The translations under genes were made by a program, and so were the position numbers. 64,000 bases of DNA, taken from Coptis chinensis (taxonomy: Eukaryota; Streptophyta; Magnoliopsida; Ranunculales; Ranunculaceae). This document shows, in pieces, positions 38,291-51,099 of this stretch (positions within the stretch are counted from its first letter, which is position 1; the number at the start of each line of letters is the position of its first letter). The stretch spans positions 97,096,501 to 97,160,500 of the forward strand of contig CM027383.1 in the NCBI GenBank assembly GCA_015680905.1, read 5' to 3'. A model generated the notes under the pieces. The model saw nothing but the letters and a program-made list of their open reading frames with translations. It was not told where the DNA came from and did no database searches.

Positions 38291-40146
38291 GATTTGTCAG
38301 TCATGGAAAACTTGATGCTCCTTTTGTATTTTTAGCTCTCAACTTTACTTGTTTTCTGTTTTTTCTTCACCCTAAAATCTCATCCTCTCAAGGCAACATA
38401 ATGTGTCTCATTGTGGAAAGCAGATGAATTAGTGTAATGCTTGATTTTGGTATAGTGATAAAACATTGATGATTACTAAGACTTTCAAAGGACTTAGTGT
38501 CTTAGCCCTAGGTTTTCCAAAAAGGGCCGAGGCTTTTAGGGAATGAATTTTCTCTCAAAGGCTTGAGGCACATTCTGCCCAAGTCATAAACCTTCGATTA
38601 ATGCGTGTTACATTTCGTTTTTATTACTTATATTTTTCGTCTTGGTATAAAGAAGTTTCGTTAATAGGAAGAAGAAGTGCGCCGAGATATTTGATAGCCT
38701 ACAATACAAAGACAACAGACTACAAATAAAAGAGCCTAAGCTCAAACTGAAAAACCTTAAAAACTAAATTAAATGATACACTTAATATTTACACGTACAC
38801 GTACCCACATGAAAAGAAAGGACGCCAAGAAGATTGCCTAACAGCATAAAGTTGTAAATTACATTGAAATTCTTCTAACCAAAAAGTATAGGCGTTGAAG
38901 TTTGGATCAGTACAGAGATTTGCATTCCTCAATCAATCCTAAGCAAAGAAGTTGCAGCATAAAAGGCGGTCATTGACAACTTAAGCAAACATAATCAAAT
39001 ACAACACATGTACTTGTTGCCTTGTTGTTGCCTTGCTTTCCATTGTATATGAACAAAAATGGTTGAGGCCGCGTCGGTGAAGTTTGTCTGAGGGATTGTC
39101 TTAGACCTGCAAGGCACAAAACCCATACATAATCAAATTGTGCTGACATGAAACAACACTGAAATTGACAGATGCAATTCCATCCAGCTACTCTGCGGTT
39201 AGGTTAGTCTTAGCTGCACTTTAGAACACTATGCTCTTTATATTACTTCTTCAGAAAAGAACTCATGAAGGCAAACTATGATCACTTCATGGAGTGCCAA
39301 CCATGTCAAGCACTAAACAAACCGCCACCCTTTACTTAATGTGAAAGAACATCCTCTGTTTTGTTACGGCTAAAGACACACTTTATTGCCCCGGAATACT
39401 CGAGATCCACTCTCAGTGGGTCTTTATATGTCGGATTAATATCTAACCATTAGACTTCAAACTTTTAGGTACACATGAATTCTAACATATAATTGAAGTA
39501 CAAAAACCTCCCACATTCAAGATTTACAACAACAAGTATCTAATATATCTATTTGTTTAGAACACAAAAATGCTCCTCCATATGTGAGAGTATATATCAA
39601 CTAACAATACAACTTATACTAGTAAGTAGAAAGACTCCACTAGGATCGACTAAATCTACTTAGCTTCAAACATAGATTTGAAACCGCATAGTCTAAATAT
39701 CATTATGTCTAGTTAGATCTCCTGCTAGCCAAGAACGTACCTTTTCCAGATACTCTGGCTTCAACTTCCATAGTTATGAAGATTTAAAGCCACCATAGAC
39801 CTTACACTACAAGTACATAACCTTTGTCAGATCGCCTGATTAAAGACAAATCAATACAGCGAAGTATCAAAATTCAAAATTGCATATTAAAAACATCATA
39901 GTTCACGCTATTTCTATTTGTTCTAAGAACCACGTCCGAAGGAAAATATAAAATGCATCAAGGAAAATATAAAATGCATAAGCCTCAGGATCTCATATGT
40001 CCGAAGGCCATCCCGTTATGGATATTTATACAACAAAATGAAAAAAAAACATGCCTCTAATACTTCCATACTTCTAAGATTACATCAAGAAAGTCATACA
40101 ATAGTGGAAAGTATTGACAACACAAAAAATACTTACATTTCACAGA
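38291..40146. other. Intergenic, no gene seen
   Basis: AT-rich DNA with no ORF that resembles a protein. The right end lies just 3' of the minus-strand FRS pseudogene. Confidence 0.6.
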
Positions 40147-42508
40147 TTACTTGTTATTTTTCTCTAGACAATTTCTCGAGTCATGCTTAGCAATCTTTCT
40201 ACAGGATTTACACATTCTTCCTAGATTGTTTAGGGCTATCTCCCTGGGAGATTGAAATCTCTCCTCGTTCTTCTTCCCCCTCCCTTTTGTTTGAGAAATG
40301 TTGGGATTCAAAATCAATATCTGAAATAAAGATTTGAAAATCAAAATAAAAAAAACTATTTATATCAAATTAAACATTAAAATCAAATAACATTAAACAT
40401 TAAAATCAAATAACCTGTGAGGTATTAACCGAAGGAATTGAAGGCTCTGCAACTGAAGGAATTGAAGGCTCTGCAACTGGAGGAATTGGAGGCTCTTCAT
40501 TATATGCATCTCCTTCGCAAGAAGTTTCATTAAACTTTGAAACTCCAATAGCCATTTCTCCAATCTTTTTTATAAAATATGAATAACCCTCAACAGTATG
40601 CGATGCAATGTAAGCCAGTTGAGAAGCAACCTTGATGCAATGAGCCACTCTCAAAGGTTCATGGTTTTCATGGCCGGCCACTAATCCAGTATCAAACTCC
40701 GCTCTATACGTGTTTGCCTTTTGCATCCACCGCTTCAAAAGAAAATGCCTTGGAATCTCTTCAATCTCATAACGCATAAAAACCTTTAACATATGACCAC
40801 AAAGCAACCCCATAAACTGAAAGTACTTGCATTCGCAGTCTCCCTCTAAAGTTCCTCTATCGAAACTCACTCTCCAAACACTTCTTCAAATGGTCTCTCC
40901 ATTTCACCATGTAGCCGAGTTCCATACACATCAATCTGTTCCCCATCAATTTTGTACTCCATCTTTGCCTTACGGTATTGCTCCTTAAATTTATTGAATA
41001 CTCTAATCGTTATAGACCTTTTGCAAGCATGCATAAGGAGGAAAACATCTTCAGCCACATTTAAGTGAACTATGTTCGTCGCGGTAATCGAATCTCTTTT
41101 CATTCCTAGCAATCGAAGCCGGGAGACTTCTCATTACCATGTACAAACTGCATCGGTCGCACGGTTCTCGAATTGACAAATTGGTCATAATGGGAGTTCA
41201 TCGATTCACTTCTCCCATCGTATGCATACCCGCAAAAAGGTGTCACCGAGATAACAAGGAACCCATTTCTCCCGAATATTATATATTTAACCAACGATCA
41301 ACCAACGATTTTCGGACAACTCGTTCTTCTCTATGATTGTACACCATCTTCTTTCAAAATCAGCAATCATATCACGAGAAAGAAATAGTATTCTTCAGTC
41401 GATTACCAATATCTCAATTTTAGTAAAGGACATCTTCTCTTGGAATTTCTGCATAACATGCCAAAGACAGTAACGATGATGAGTATCAGGAAACACTTTA
41501 GCAATGGCTGCGATCGTATCGCTCTATCCCGCCGATGATAATTGCGGTTGGCGCCACGACCACCCATGGCTGCAAGCCAAGCCTTAAAATGTGACCATAT
41601 GAATGTATGTTACGTCTCATCAAACAACAAATACAAGAACCAAACCTGAACCGGTGCAAATGATGGTTGACTCCAATAAAAGGGGCAAAAGGCATAGAGT
41701 ATGCATTGGTATGATATGTGGTATCAAAAGAGACAACATCCCCAAAGTATTCATACTGGACTCGAGACCTCCCATCAACCCAGAAAAAGTTTAGTGCAGT
41801 CCCATTTTGATCTAGATCAATGGCGTAGTAGAATTGGGGATCCTCCGCGACTCCCTCGCATAAAATAGTTTAGCACGCGGCTGTTGCATCACCTTCTTTA
41901 GGCATCTTTCTAGACAAACCATAATGATGGTTCCAACAATCCTTTTTTGTAAACCCAACTTCCTCCCCATGAAAAACAGATGCCACTTTCCCAACAGTAA
42001 ATTGTTATCAATTGAAAATCTCACAAGCTCTTTTTTTGCCGGGCATAGTTTTGTTAATTTTCATACAAATTCTCTTCGCTGGAGTCACGCAACTATGGCT
42101 ATGTTCATTATGAGCAATGCTAACATCGTATATCTCTTCATGTAGTCTTTTCTTAACATGCATTTTAGCTTCGCAACCGCACCGGATAGTCAATGTATTT
42201 CTTAATCTCACTGAATCTCTCTTGTTAGGGGCACCTTCACGTGCGCAAACAAAAAAACAATTAGTAACCACATTCACATCAGTTCCCTTCTTCTCCGTCG
42301 TCCGAACACGAGTCTCAAATCCCTCTTGTTGGCCATACTCTCTGTAGTAAGTCTTTGCCTCGTCAATACTTCTAAAATCCATACCTACATACGGAGCAAC
42401 TAATATCGGCGTGCTTTGAACAGGAGATTTAGTAGACGAAGAACCAACTACATCTTCTTCGATTTCTATCGATTCATATCGGTTAATATTAGAATGAACA
42501 CCGACCAT
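40147..42508 (-). pseudogene. FAR1-related / MULE transposase gene, disrupted
   Basis: FAR1-related proteins descend from Mutator-like transposases. On the minus strand: start MVGVHSNINRYES at 42508; FAR1 DNA-binding domain (GMDFRSIDEAKTYYREYG; CGCEAKMHVKKR; HNEHSHSCVTPAKR, to 42010); MULE domain pieces (NFFWVDGRSRVQYEYFGDVV near 41770, MPFAPFIGVNHH at 41695); a SWIM zinc finger (CECKYFQFMGLLCGH, about 40835); a Pro/Glu/Ser repeat (PSIPSVAE); and, after an apparent intron, a basic tail with a short zinc knuckle-like CKSCRKIAKHDSRNC (40200). Stops and shifts occur after CEIFN (42008), near 41650, near 41300 and between 40867 and 40870. It is close to FRS5-type proteins and unlike the two FRS7-like copies. 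Confidence 0.85.
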
Positions 42509-43049
42509 TATATCAAGACTATATAATACCTCGCATGGTAAATTCAACATCAGACTAACATGACAAGGGAGACTAAAACAATATATAAACCAATGAAACA
42601 GACGAATGAAAGAGAGGAAGCATATTAGTTTATTGGTAAGGTAAAGAAACATGAATCAAGCATGAGCTCTCAAAACTCAATTTACCCATACAAATAAACA
42701 GAGAATATCAGGAAACTCAATTTACCCATACAAATAAACAAGCATGAATCAAGCATGAGCTCTCAAAACTCTTGAGAAGCTTCTCGTGAACTCAGGGCGT
42801 GGACTAATCAACTACTTGTCCACATTTTTTAGATTGGATAATGTAAGGATACATTACATTTTTAAGCATACACTGATAAATCTATAGCTCTTACACTGAT
42901 ATACGGTATTGTTCATACACTGATATACGGTATTGTCCAAACTCCAAATTTTCACCTTTGCCATGAAACTCCAAACTTTCTTGATTCTTTTTTACTGACA
43001 CATTTTTTGATATAGTACTAGCCTAACCGTATATCCCTTATATCAGGCT
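42509..43049. other. Intergenic; inverted GGTTAGGCTAG motif
   Basis: A CATGAATCAAGCATGAGCTC segment is duplicated around 42650-42770, and ACACTGATATACGGTATTGT is duplicated at about 42893 and 42916. CTAGCCTAACCGTATAT at about 43018 is the inverse of the motif following the (TA)n at 34417. No gene. Confidence 0.55.
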
Positions 43050-44290
43050 AGTTGGCAAGCTTGAAGATTGATACAATAGCAGTATATCAAAACTGAAACT
43101 GAAAACTACCAAAACAAGGGAAAGGTGATACAATAGCCTTCTCATTTTCGCTTTCATGTGGGTATTTATAGATTGCAAAGAAATATGTAGCTGAGAAGTC
43201 AAGACAGAGCAGTCAAAGCAAGTCAATATAGTTTGTAACTAACTTAGTCAGTTTTAGCTGTCAAAGAAGTGTATAAATAAAACATTCCTGTGATAGAAAC
43301 ACAAGTCTTTTAATCAAAATTTTCTTTTACAGTTTTATGTCATTTCATTCTTCTTTATAGTATCAGAGCATTTCGCTCAAAATCAAATAATGATATTGAT
43401 CCTCAAACCCTAATTTTCACAAATCATCAAATTTTATCATAATTTTCTTGATCACTAATTTAATTCAAGTTTCAATCATTAGATATTTCTTTCAATCAAC
43501 TCAATTAAATTGAGCTTTTATCTCAAATTTGTATAGTTTATAGGAATTATCTTCTTGATTCAAATCGATTGAAACGATAACGAGAACAAATCAAGTTAAC
43601 AATCAAATTCAAGAAAACAACTCAAATCTCAATCAGAATCCAAATCTCAATCAGAATCAGAATCAGAACAAATTTTCTCATAATCAAAATAGAGTTGAAA
43701 TTTCTACAACAGTGAGTGCTTTCAGTAATCCTTCATCTATAATACAAAATATAGCAAATTTTGTTACTAGGAAACTTACGCGAGAGAATTACATTCAGTG
43801 GAACACATGTGTTTATGCCTATTATGTGCACTTTTTATCTGATTGGTATTATTACTGGTGAAGAAAGATGTCCATATCAGTTTTTAAGAGATAGAAATGG
43901 TAATATGACTACTCAAGTTAAGCCTGTATTTGCTGATTGGGTTAAAAGAGATCAAATTTTATTGATATGCATCAATGCCACTTTAGCACGGAGTTACTGT
44001 CATCTATTTCTAAAGCACATATAAATCAGCTAAAGGCTAAAGTTGCAAGATGTGAAGAAAGGAAATTTATCAATGGCTATGTATATGCCACAACATCAAG
44101 CAAATTGCTGATGCATTGGGTGCAGCTGGTTCACCAGTTCAAGATGAGGATTTGGTGTTTTATATACTTAAAGGTTTGGCAATTGACTACAAGCCATTTG
44201 CCACATCATATGTAACTTCAGACAAGAGGATGTAACTTCAAATGAACTACATAGCTTACTTCTGAGTGAAGAGATTTTAATTGAAGAAAT
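43050..44290 (+). mobile_element. Ty1/copia LTR retrotransposon fragment (5' LTR part and gag)
   Basis: Positions to about 43358 look like an LTR. At 43359-43370 AGTATCAGAGCA is a near-perfect initiator tRNA-Met primer-binding site. After a leader, a copia-type gag follows from about 43700 (FVTRKLTRENYIQWNT; ITGEERCPYQFLRDRNG; AAGSPVQDEDLVFYILKGL near 44130; ELHSLLLSEE near 44250), broken by several frameshifts. No protease, integrase, RT or 3' LTR follows; the element is cut at about 44290. Confidence 0.75.
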
Positions 44291-44796
44291 GCATCTTTAC
44301 AATTAAGGACGAACTGGTTTTTTTTTGTTTCCTCTAATATCTTGGTCATTTTTCAAAATAATTCTTTCTCATACTCATTCTGCCGGTCTAGCAAATCAGC
44401 GTAGATGTGCAAACACTACCCTCCAGAATCATTTAATATATTCCACATTCACACTAACGAATCTGATTTTTACATCTACTCATTCCATGTCGTTTTACAT
44501 GAAAGTTCACAAAATATGGATTATGCTCACTCTCACATAAAACTAGCTCTCTTATTTTTTTCACACCAAATGCATTACATTTCATTATTTCAAAGACATT
44601 TCCGGATATATCTGTCTCAACAATTATCTCGATATTCCTTACAACTTCCGATTTGTTACTAAAATATCACAAACTCCGAAATTTCGTTTTCCATTTCATA
44701 TACCTTATCTCTCTTACCTCCAAAACCCATCACAAACTCTTACTACAAAAAATGAGTACACCCCTCATTCTTCCATTTCTCTAAAAAACCAACAAA
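44291..44796. other. 5' flank of the PPR gene
   Basis: No gene. It probably contains the promoter and leader of the PPR gene (AT-rich, with CT-rich stretches just upstream of the ATG), but no motif stands out. Confidence 0.5.
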
Positions 44797-46584
44797 ATGT
44801 CAACAGTTGCAATAAGAACACCAACGTGGGTATCAAGAAGAAGACTATTAGAACAAAAAATCTCAGACCTTCATAAATGTACAAACATCAATCACTTAAA
44901 ACAAATCCAAGCTCAAATCTTCAAATCAAATTTACACCAAGACCTTTACATTGCACCAAAACTCATTACAGCATTCTCTAACTGTCGTCAAATAAGTTTA
45001 GCATATAATGTATTCTGTTTAATACTTGAACCTAATGTTCTTCTTTACAATACTCTTATTAGAGCTTATACTCAAAACTTATTATATGGTAAAGCGTTTA
45101 CTGTTTTCTCTGACATGCAGAGGAATAGTGTTTTTGCTGATAATTTTACGTACCCTTTTCTTGTTAAGGCTTGTTTTGGATTGAAACAAGTTCAAATGAT
45201 TCATACCCATGTTGAGAAATTTGGTGTTTTGAATGATATATTTGTGCCAAATGCTTTAATTGATAGTTATTGTAAGTGTGGGTTGGGTGGTGTTGATGTA
45301 GCTAGGAGGTTGTTTTATGCAATGAGTGAAAGAGATGTTGTGAGTTGGAATTCTATGATTTCTGGGTTGGTGAAAAGTGGGGAGTTGGGTGAAGCTAGGA
45401 GACTCTTTGATGAAATGCCTGAGAGGGATGCCGTGAGTTGGAATACGGTTTTGGATGGGTATGCTAAGGCAGGTGAAATGAGTGCAGCTTTTGAATTGTT
45501 TGGGAAGATGCCTGAAAGGAATGTGGTTTCTTGGTCAACTATGGTTTCAGGGTATAGTAAATCGGGTGATATGGATATGGCGAGGATGATGTTTGATAAG
45601 ATGCCAGTTAAGAATTTGGTTCCTTGGACTATAATGATATCTGGGTATGCAGAGAAAGGGTTTGCGAAGCAGGCATTTACTTTGTATGATCAGATGGAGA
45701 GGTCTGGATTGAAACCGGATAATGGTACTTTTATTAGTATATTAGCTGCTTCGTCAGAATCGGGCTTGCTTGGTTTGGGTAGGAGGATTCATACATCTGT
45801 TGAGAGGAGTAGGTTTAGACATAGTACTCAAGTGTGCAACGCGTTGGTTGATATGTACGCAAAGTGTGGGAGTTTGGACAGGGCAATGAAGGTTTTTGAC
45901 GGGATGGTGGAGAGGGATGTAGTTTCTTGGAACTCCATACTTCAAGGACTTGCCATGCATGGCCATGGGGAACGAGCACTTGAACTCTTCTCTAGGATGA
46001 GTCGTGAAGGGTTCACACCTGATGGAGTCACCTTCATTGGTGTATTGTGTGCTTGTACGCATGGTGGTCTTGTCGATGATGGCCGTCGTTACTTCTCTAT
46101 CATGGAGAAAGACTACGGGATTGTGCCCCAAGTCGAGCACTATGGTTGCATGATTGATCTTCTTGGGCGTGGGGGGCATTTAACCGAAGCATTTAAGCTT
46201 GTCCAAGACTTGCCCATGGAGCCAAATGCCATCATATTGGGAACCCTCTTGGGTGCTTGCAGAATGCATAATAATGTGGAACTTGCGGAGAAGGTCATTG
46301 ATCAGCTGGTCAAATTAGATCCCTCAAATGCCAACAACTATTCTATCTTGTCTAATATATATGCTGCTGCAGGCCATTGGAACAACTTCGCTAAGGTGAG
46401 GTTACAAATGAAGAGTACAACCACACAAAAGCTGCCTGGGGCAAGTTCAATTGAGTTAGATGATGGAGTTCATGAGTTTACAGTGGCAGATAGATCACAT
46501 CCTCAATCTTCTAGGATATATAAGATGATAGATAGATTGGGGTATCATCTCAAGCAAGTTGGTTATGTACCAAGGGCATACTGA
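44797..46584 (+). CDS. PLS-class pentatricopeptide repeat protein, E subgroup (At3g29230-like)
   Basis: An intronless 595-codon gene. PLS-class PPR proteins bind organellar RNA, typically for C-to-U editing or processing in mitochondria or plastids. A short basic N-terminus (possible transit peptide) leads into LHKCTNINHLKQIQAQI, then about a dozen P/L/S repeats with typical VVSWNSMISGLVKSGELGEA and VPNALIDSYCKCG motifs. Then come E and E+ motifs (GTLLGACRMHNNVELAEKVI, NYSILSNIYAAAGHWNNFAK, GASSIELDDGVHEFTVADRS). It ends without a DYW domain. Its layout and wording match Arabidopsis At3g29230 from end to end, including length. The ATG fits the family start. It is intact. The target RNA is unknown. 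Confidence 0.92.
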   Translation: MSTVAIRTPTWVSRRRLLEQKISDLHKCTNINHLKQIQAQIFKSNLHQDLYIAPKLITAFSNCRQISLAYNVFCLILEPNVLLYNTLIRAYTQNLLYGKAFTVFSDMQRNSVFADNFTYPFLVKACFGLKQVQMIHTHVEKFGVLNDIFVPNALIDSYCKCGLGGVDVARRLFYAMSERDVVSWNSMISGLVKSGELGEARRLFDEMPERDAVSWNTVLDGYAKAGEMSAAFELFGKMPERNVVSWSTMVSGYSKSGDMDMARMMFDKMPVKNLVPWTIMISGYAEKGFAKQAFTLYDQMERSGLKPDNGTFISILAASSESGLLGLGRRIHTSVERSRFRHSTQVCNALVDMYAKCGSLDRAMKVFDGMVERDVVSWNSILQGLAMHGHGERALELFSRMSREGFTPDGVTFIGVLCACTHGGLVDDGRRYFSIMEKDYGIVPQVEHYGCMIDLLGRGGHLTEAFKLVQDLPMEPNAIILGTLLGACRMHNNVELAEKVIDQLVKLDPSNANNYSILSNIYAAAGHWNNFAKVRLQMKSTTTQKLPGASSIELDDGVHEFTVADRSHPQSSRIYKMIDRLGYHLKQVGYVPRAY

Positions 46585-47985
46585 AATGATTTTTTGTTTT
46601 TGCATGTAACAAGCTATCTTTTTGTACTGCGTTTCTCAAACAATACATTGCATATAAAACACCCCTCATTCGATAGTGTCTGAGTTTCTTCATTGAAGTG
46701 AGCTCCATTTGATACTATTGTCTTCTGGGCATTATACTACCTTGGGTGACATTACTTATGATAACAGAGATGGAATAGAGCTTAGAAAATGATTTTTCCA
46801 GATTCAGGTTCTATTAAACCTATTGCTGATTGGTATTCTACTTTGCCAAAGCCAAATTTGAACATGCTCGTGGGGTTGTGGCTGTTCTATACCGTGGAGT
46901 GGGTTGTTTAAAAGATAGGAATGCGCAAGTTTTGGAGTCAAAACTGTCTCTAGGGAGGATGTAGTTTAGCAGCAAAGGCATATACTGGTAGTGGATGCCA
47001 TCTCAGACCGCAAGAAGAGGTATACACTTTTAAGGCATCAATCGGAGCAAAACCCTCTTGGTGCACCTTGATTGATTTGGATCTTACAAATGCGGGCTTC
47101 TCTTTTTCCTGTACATTATTGTACCATACTCTGTTACTGGTCCTGTTGCACCGTCTAGCTAAAAGCCCGATTCATCGGTTTTGTATTCTCCGCTCCTAAA
47201 TGATAGTCTTGGGTTCATGGTCAAGTACAGTAGCTCACTGCACAAAGTGGGATGATGGAATTGAAAGGTGATTGGAGGTATTTGTGGTGACTTACGGGGC
47301 ACTTGCCTTTTACTTAAGGTATGTATTTATTATTATTTAGTGTTTTTTTTTTTTGTTTATTAGAAAAACGAATAAATTCTGTTTATATTTAATTACGTAC
47401 ACTCATCAAGATCATGGATTGTAAAATCAATTATACTTATGTTGACACTTAAAAGAGATTCCAGTACCCGGTTCATATAGGTTACACCCCCCCCCCCCAG
47501 TGCCGGCCTTGAGTTTCTGGTGGCCCGAAGGCAGCTCTTAAATTAAGTTGCATGGCTAGAACTATCCTGACCCATTAACTTTTACCATCTCTGTTGTGTG
47601 ACTATGTGTGCGACTGCGCGTATGTGGAACAACCAACACAACCCATCTACCCCACACACAAAACTCTCACAATACATATGTTAAAGTTCTGGTTGCGACA
47701 CATCCCACCTATATACTAAATGACATAGATAGGAAAGGAGTTTGTACGGTATAATGTAGAAAAAGGAAAGAAAAGCAATATGCATAGTTGGTGGTGATTT
47801 CTTTAACTTCAAAAACATATCTGACAAATGGAGATGCAAAAGGAAAGCCCACATGTGCCAGCATATATCCTAAGACGTGAGCTTAACAGGAGTGACAGCA
47901 AAATGTGTGTCTGTGGCTGTGTGCTGATGTGTTTCGGACTGTTGTCTGTTGATGACAAGCAACATAAATGATTTTCATTGCTAGG
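46585..47985. other. Intergenic, no gene seen
   Basis: This is the 3' flank of the PPR gene. A short open stretch near 46850-46960 (KFEHARGVVAVLYRGVGCLK) looks protein-like but I cannot assign it. A poly(C) run at 47489-47500 is followed by CAGTGCCGGCCTTGAG, similar to the end of some hAT-type MITEs, with no partner end found. Confidence 0.5.
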
Positions 47986-47989
47986 GGAG

Positions 47990-49850
47990 CCAGTACTATT
48001 ACATGAGGTCGGAGATCTACATATAACTAGCGCGTTACCTCTCCTTCTCTGCGGACATGCACTATCCCCTGCACGGTTCAATCCACGGAATATGGGATCA
48101 TCTCCGCTAGCCCTGCTCTCCCGATGCCTTCTTGTTGGTTGTCTAGGCCGCTAGTGGTCGAATGCTTGCTTGGCTTTCGAAGGCTCCCGAGTGTAAGGTG
48201 ACTCTTGTAACTAATCTTTGTAAGGTCGTCACCCCCGGCGCGTGTATCATAAAGACCTCGTGCCGACGCCTTTGTAGTGATCTTCTTTTCGTTCGCATTT
48301 GTTGTGTTTTATGGTTCTGTTCCTGAAGGCTCAGATAGAGTGCCTCTTGCCGGTTTTGATAGGGGAAGTTGTCTACTGGCAGTTCCACCAGTAGCTTCAA
48401 GAAAAGAGAGAGAATCGGGGCGTGCAGAGGAGAAATCTTAGTTTAATGAGACGCATGGTTGAAATAATATTCTAAGAATGGAAACGGATACCGTCGACGG
48501 AGAATAAGCGGCTGTTAGGCCTACTTTAAGTTTAAGCGAGACTGACTCTAATAAGAAGGCTTCCGCCGAGTGGCAGGCATCCTCTCATAGCTTGATCAAA
48601 TGGTATGAACAAAAACACCATTTAACGCCTTTTGGGCCCTTTAGGTGTGTGTTACATTACTGGGGTATATCAACGCGCATTCGGCAGTAATGAAGTAGGC
48701 CTCTACTTTAGTCTCATTCCGTACCGTCACCAGTCGTGTCGCGGAGGAGCGCTTCTTCTTTCTTGTATGTGGTCTAGTCCGCATCTTTAGTTGCTTGTTC
48801 TGTGTGTGATGGCCCCTGTTTCGGCCTTTACCCGAGACGAGACCTAAACACACACTACTGATTGCAGTCTTATCTAATCTAACGCCTCTTGCAAAACCAC
48901 TTCCTATTTGTGAGGAATTGAGAGCAGAAGCCGGCAAGCAGAAAGGAAGAATGGCTACTTTAGCAAATCAAAAGCAAATGTACATTGACAATCTTAGCTT
49001 TCTGAGTTCAATGTCAGCTTGAGGATTTGGAGGGCAGCTTTCGGATAGACTCAACGCCGGAGACCGACGACAGGAAGAAAAAAGCACTTTACGAGCTAGT
49101 AGCTAAAGTGTTTTTGAGTTCATACCTCTAGGTACTTAGTGTTATAGGATGCCCGGATTGTACATCAGGGAAGACATTCTAACAGGAAGCAAGTAAACTA
49201 CCGGGGGGACAGAGACAATCCTGCAACTATGGCCATTTCTCTTTAGGTTTCATCCATTTTTTGAAAGAATAGGGAAAACCTAAGCGTGTAGCTTCTTTTG
49301 TGAGCAAAGTACAGAACGCTCGAGAGCTTTGAAAGGGAATATAGGATAAAGCCTTGGCTTGAAGAATCTGTTTCGTAGCACCGATCCAAGTGACTAAGGG
49401 CCAGAACTGGCTTGCTTGTTGTAGTTGCTGAATCGTAGTTCTTCAGGCAGTGTGCTTAATCAGTTCCTGCATTCAACCAGGGCATGAAGTTCAGCACGGA
49501 AAGTGTACGAATGTTGCTTAAAGTTTGCCTTCAAGAAGTGCCCGCGTGCGAAAACGCATAAAGTATAGAAATCGGGTTGCTTCTACAGTGAGCAAAGAGT
49601 TGGGGGATAGAACGCTCTCGAGCAAAGAAAGGGAACAACTACTATCTTGGAGCCTTGGCTTGAACAATAAGTTGATACCAATAATGGTGGCATAAAAAAA
49701 GAAGGGGAGATAGAATGGTAGGTGGTAAGGTAAGCGCTTGACCCCATTCTAAGATCAGGGCTGGGAACAACAACAGGAATAGTAAGCTGCTCGGGTGCTA
49801 CTGGGAGCGGTTAGCTAGGTATCCAGGATCGTAGGTCAGGGATGGATATC
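47990..49850. other. Mitochondrial-like (NUMT candidate) segment, left
   Basis: Base composition changes abruptly from AT-rich to mixed, with CTTTCG, GAAGC, CCTTGGCTTGAA and AGAACGCTCTCGAGC-type wording typical of plant mitochondrial intergenic DNA. A GAGCAAAGTACAGAACGCTC / GAGCAAAGAGTTGGGGGATA pair forms a diverged internal duplication (about 49300 and 49590). No mitochondrial gene was recognised, so this call is based on style only. Confidence 0.45.
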
Positions 49851-50019
49851 GGAAATATCTCAGATCAAATTTAAGAAAAATCAGAATTGGTGGAAAAAGT
49901 GACACCCTATCTATTTGTAACCCTTTTGTTCTTCGTGCCATTCCTCACTACTTCCTGTGCCTTTCTTTTCACTTGAGCGACATATTTTTTCACTTAACTT
50001 TTTTTTCATTACTTTCCAC

Positions 50020-50538
50020 TAGGGTGCAAATGGATAGATTCGGATTCGGATATGCCTGTATTTGAATCTGAATTCGAAAATTTATACCGATATCCGAATC
50101 CGAATCCAACGGATATTAAAAAATTTATCCGAATCCCGAAATTTATATCGATATCTAAATCCGAATCCAACGGATATTAAATTTTTTCTCCGAATCTGAT
50201 TTCGGATATCGGATAATATCCGATCCGAAAATTAATATTAATTTAAATTTTATTTGCTTTGAATAATTCATTTTATCACTATAAAAACTATTATAAATAT
50301 ATATATTTGTCATTTATTATTATTATTTTGTTATTATAGTTTTATATTATTAGTTTATGATTTTATATAATATTTTATACAATAATAAATAAATTATATA
50401 TAATAACTATTAATTTTTTAAATTGGATCGCATGTTTTCGGATGCAAATCCATATCCGATATCCTAAATTTTCAGATAATATCCGATTTTTGAAATATGA
50501 ATTCTAATCGGATTTGAATATTTGGACATGCACCCGTA
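50020..50538. mobile_element. hAT-type MITE, 519 bp
   Basis: Ends TAGGGTGCA and, inverted, TACGGGTGCA. Flanks CTTTCCAC (50012-50019) and CTTCCCAC (50539-50546) form an 8-bp target duplication with one mismatch. The interior is dominated by GGATATCCGAATCCGAATCC-type words and (TA)-rich DNA. No ORF. Confidence 0.7.
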
Positions 50539-50554
50539 CTTCCCACCGCTTGTT

Positions 50555-50960
50555 TTCACTTTGGCGCCTATTTGTTCAGTGAAAATTTCAAATTAGAACC
50601 GGCACTCTCTCTCCTCTTCACATTCAAATTAGAAGCAGCACACACACTCACCTAGTCACTTCCAGCTCTCTCCATCTCTGCCTCTCTCTCAGTGAAAAAA
50701 ATAAAAAAATCCATTCCGATTAGAATTCGTATTTAATTTTTCACTTTGGCGCCTATTTTTTCAGTGAAAAATTCAAATTAGAACCGGCACTCTCTCTCCT
50801 CTTCAGATTCAAATTAGAACCATCACACACTCACCGTGTCACTTCCAGCTCTCTCTCTCTCTCCCTCAGTGAAAAAATCTAATTAGAAAAGGGGAAAGAA
50901 AGAACACACTCACTAATAAAACCGGCACGCACTCACTTGTCGCATTCCTTTTCAATGGTA
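50555..50960. repeat. Tandem duplication of about 187 bp, UTR-like
   Basis: CACTTTGGCGCCTATTT and AATTAGAACCGGCACTCTCT occur at about 50560 and 50747, each followed by a CTCTCT-rich tract. It resembles a duplicated 5' leader and ends at ATGGTAAGTG (50955), a start codon directly followed by a splice-donor-like sequence. The next acceptor leads into the AGO fragment, out of frame. Confidence 0.65.
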
Positions 50961-51099
50961 AGTGAAATATCTCCTCTTATTTTAGTTTAAACAGCAGTCT
51001 AAAGCTTTAGATGATTCGAGTAAAGTCCTTCCCTTGTTTCTTATTATGCGTTGGAAGATGAATATATTCGTACAATAATATTTTTTTTCAAATTTGCAG

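Noticed and set aside
45754-46179. Minus-strand ORF of 141 codons
   Set aside because: It lies wholly within the PPR coding sequence in the opposite frame and has no family features.
47489-47530. hAT-type MITE start CAGTGCCGGCC after a poly(C) run
   Set aside because: No inverted partner end or TSD found within reach.
48143-48937. Short minus-strand ORFs as possible mitochondrial genes
   Set aside because: They match no mitochondrial protein I recognise and lack recognisable domains.
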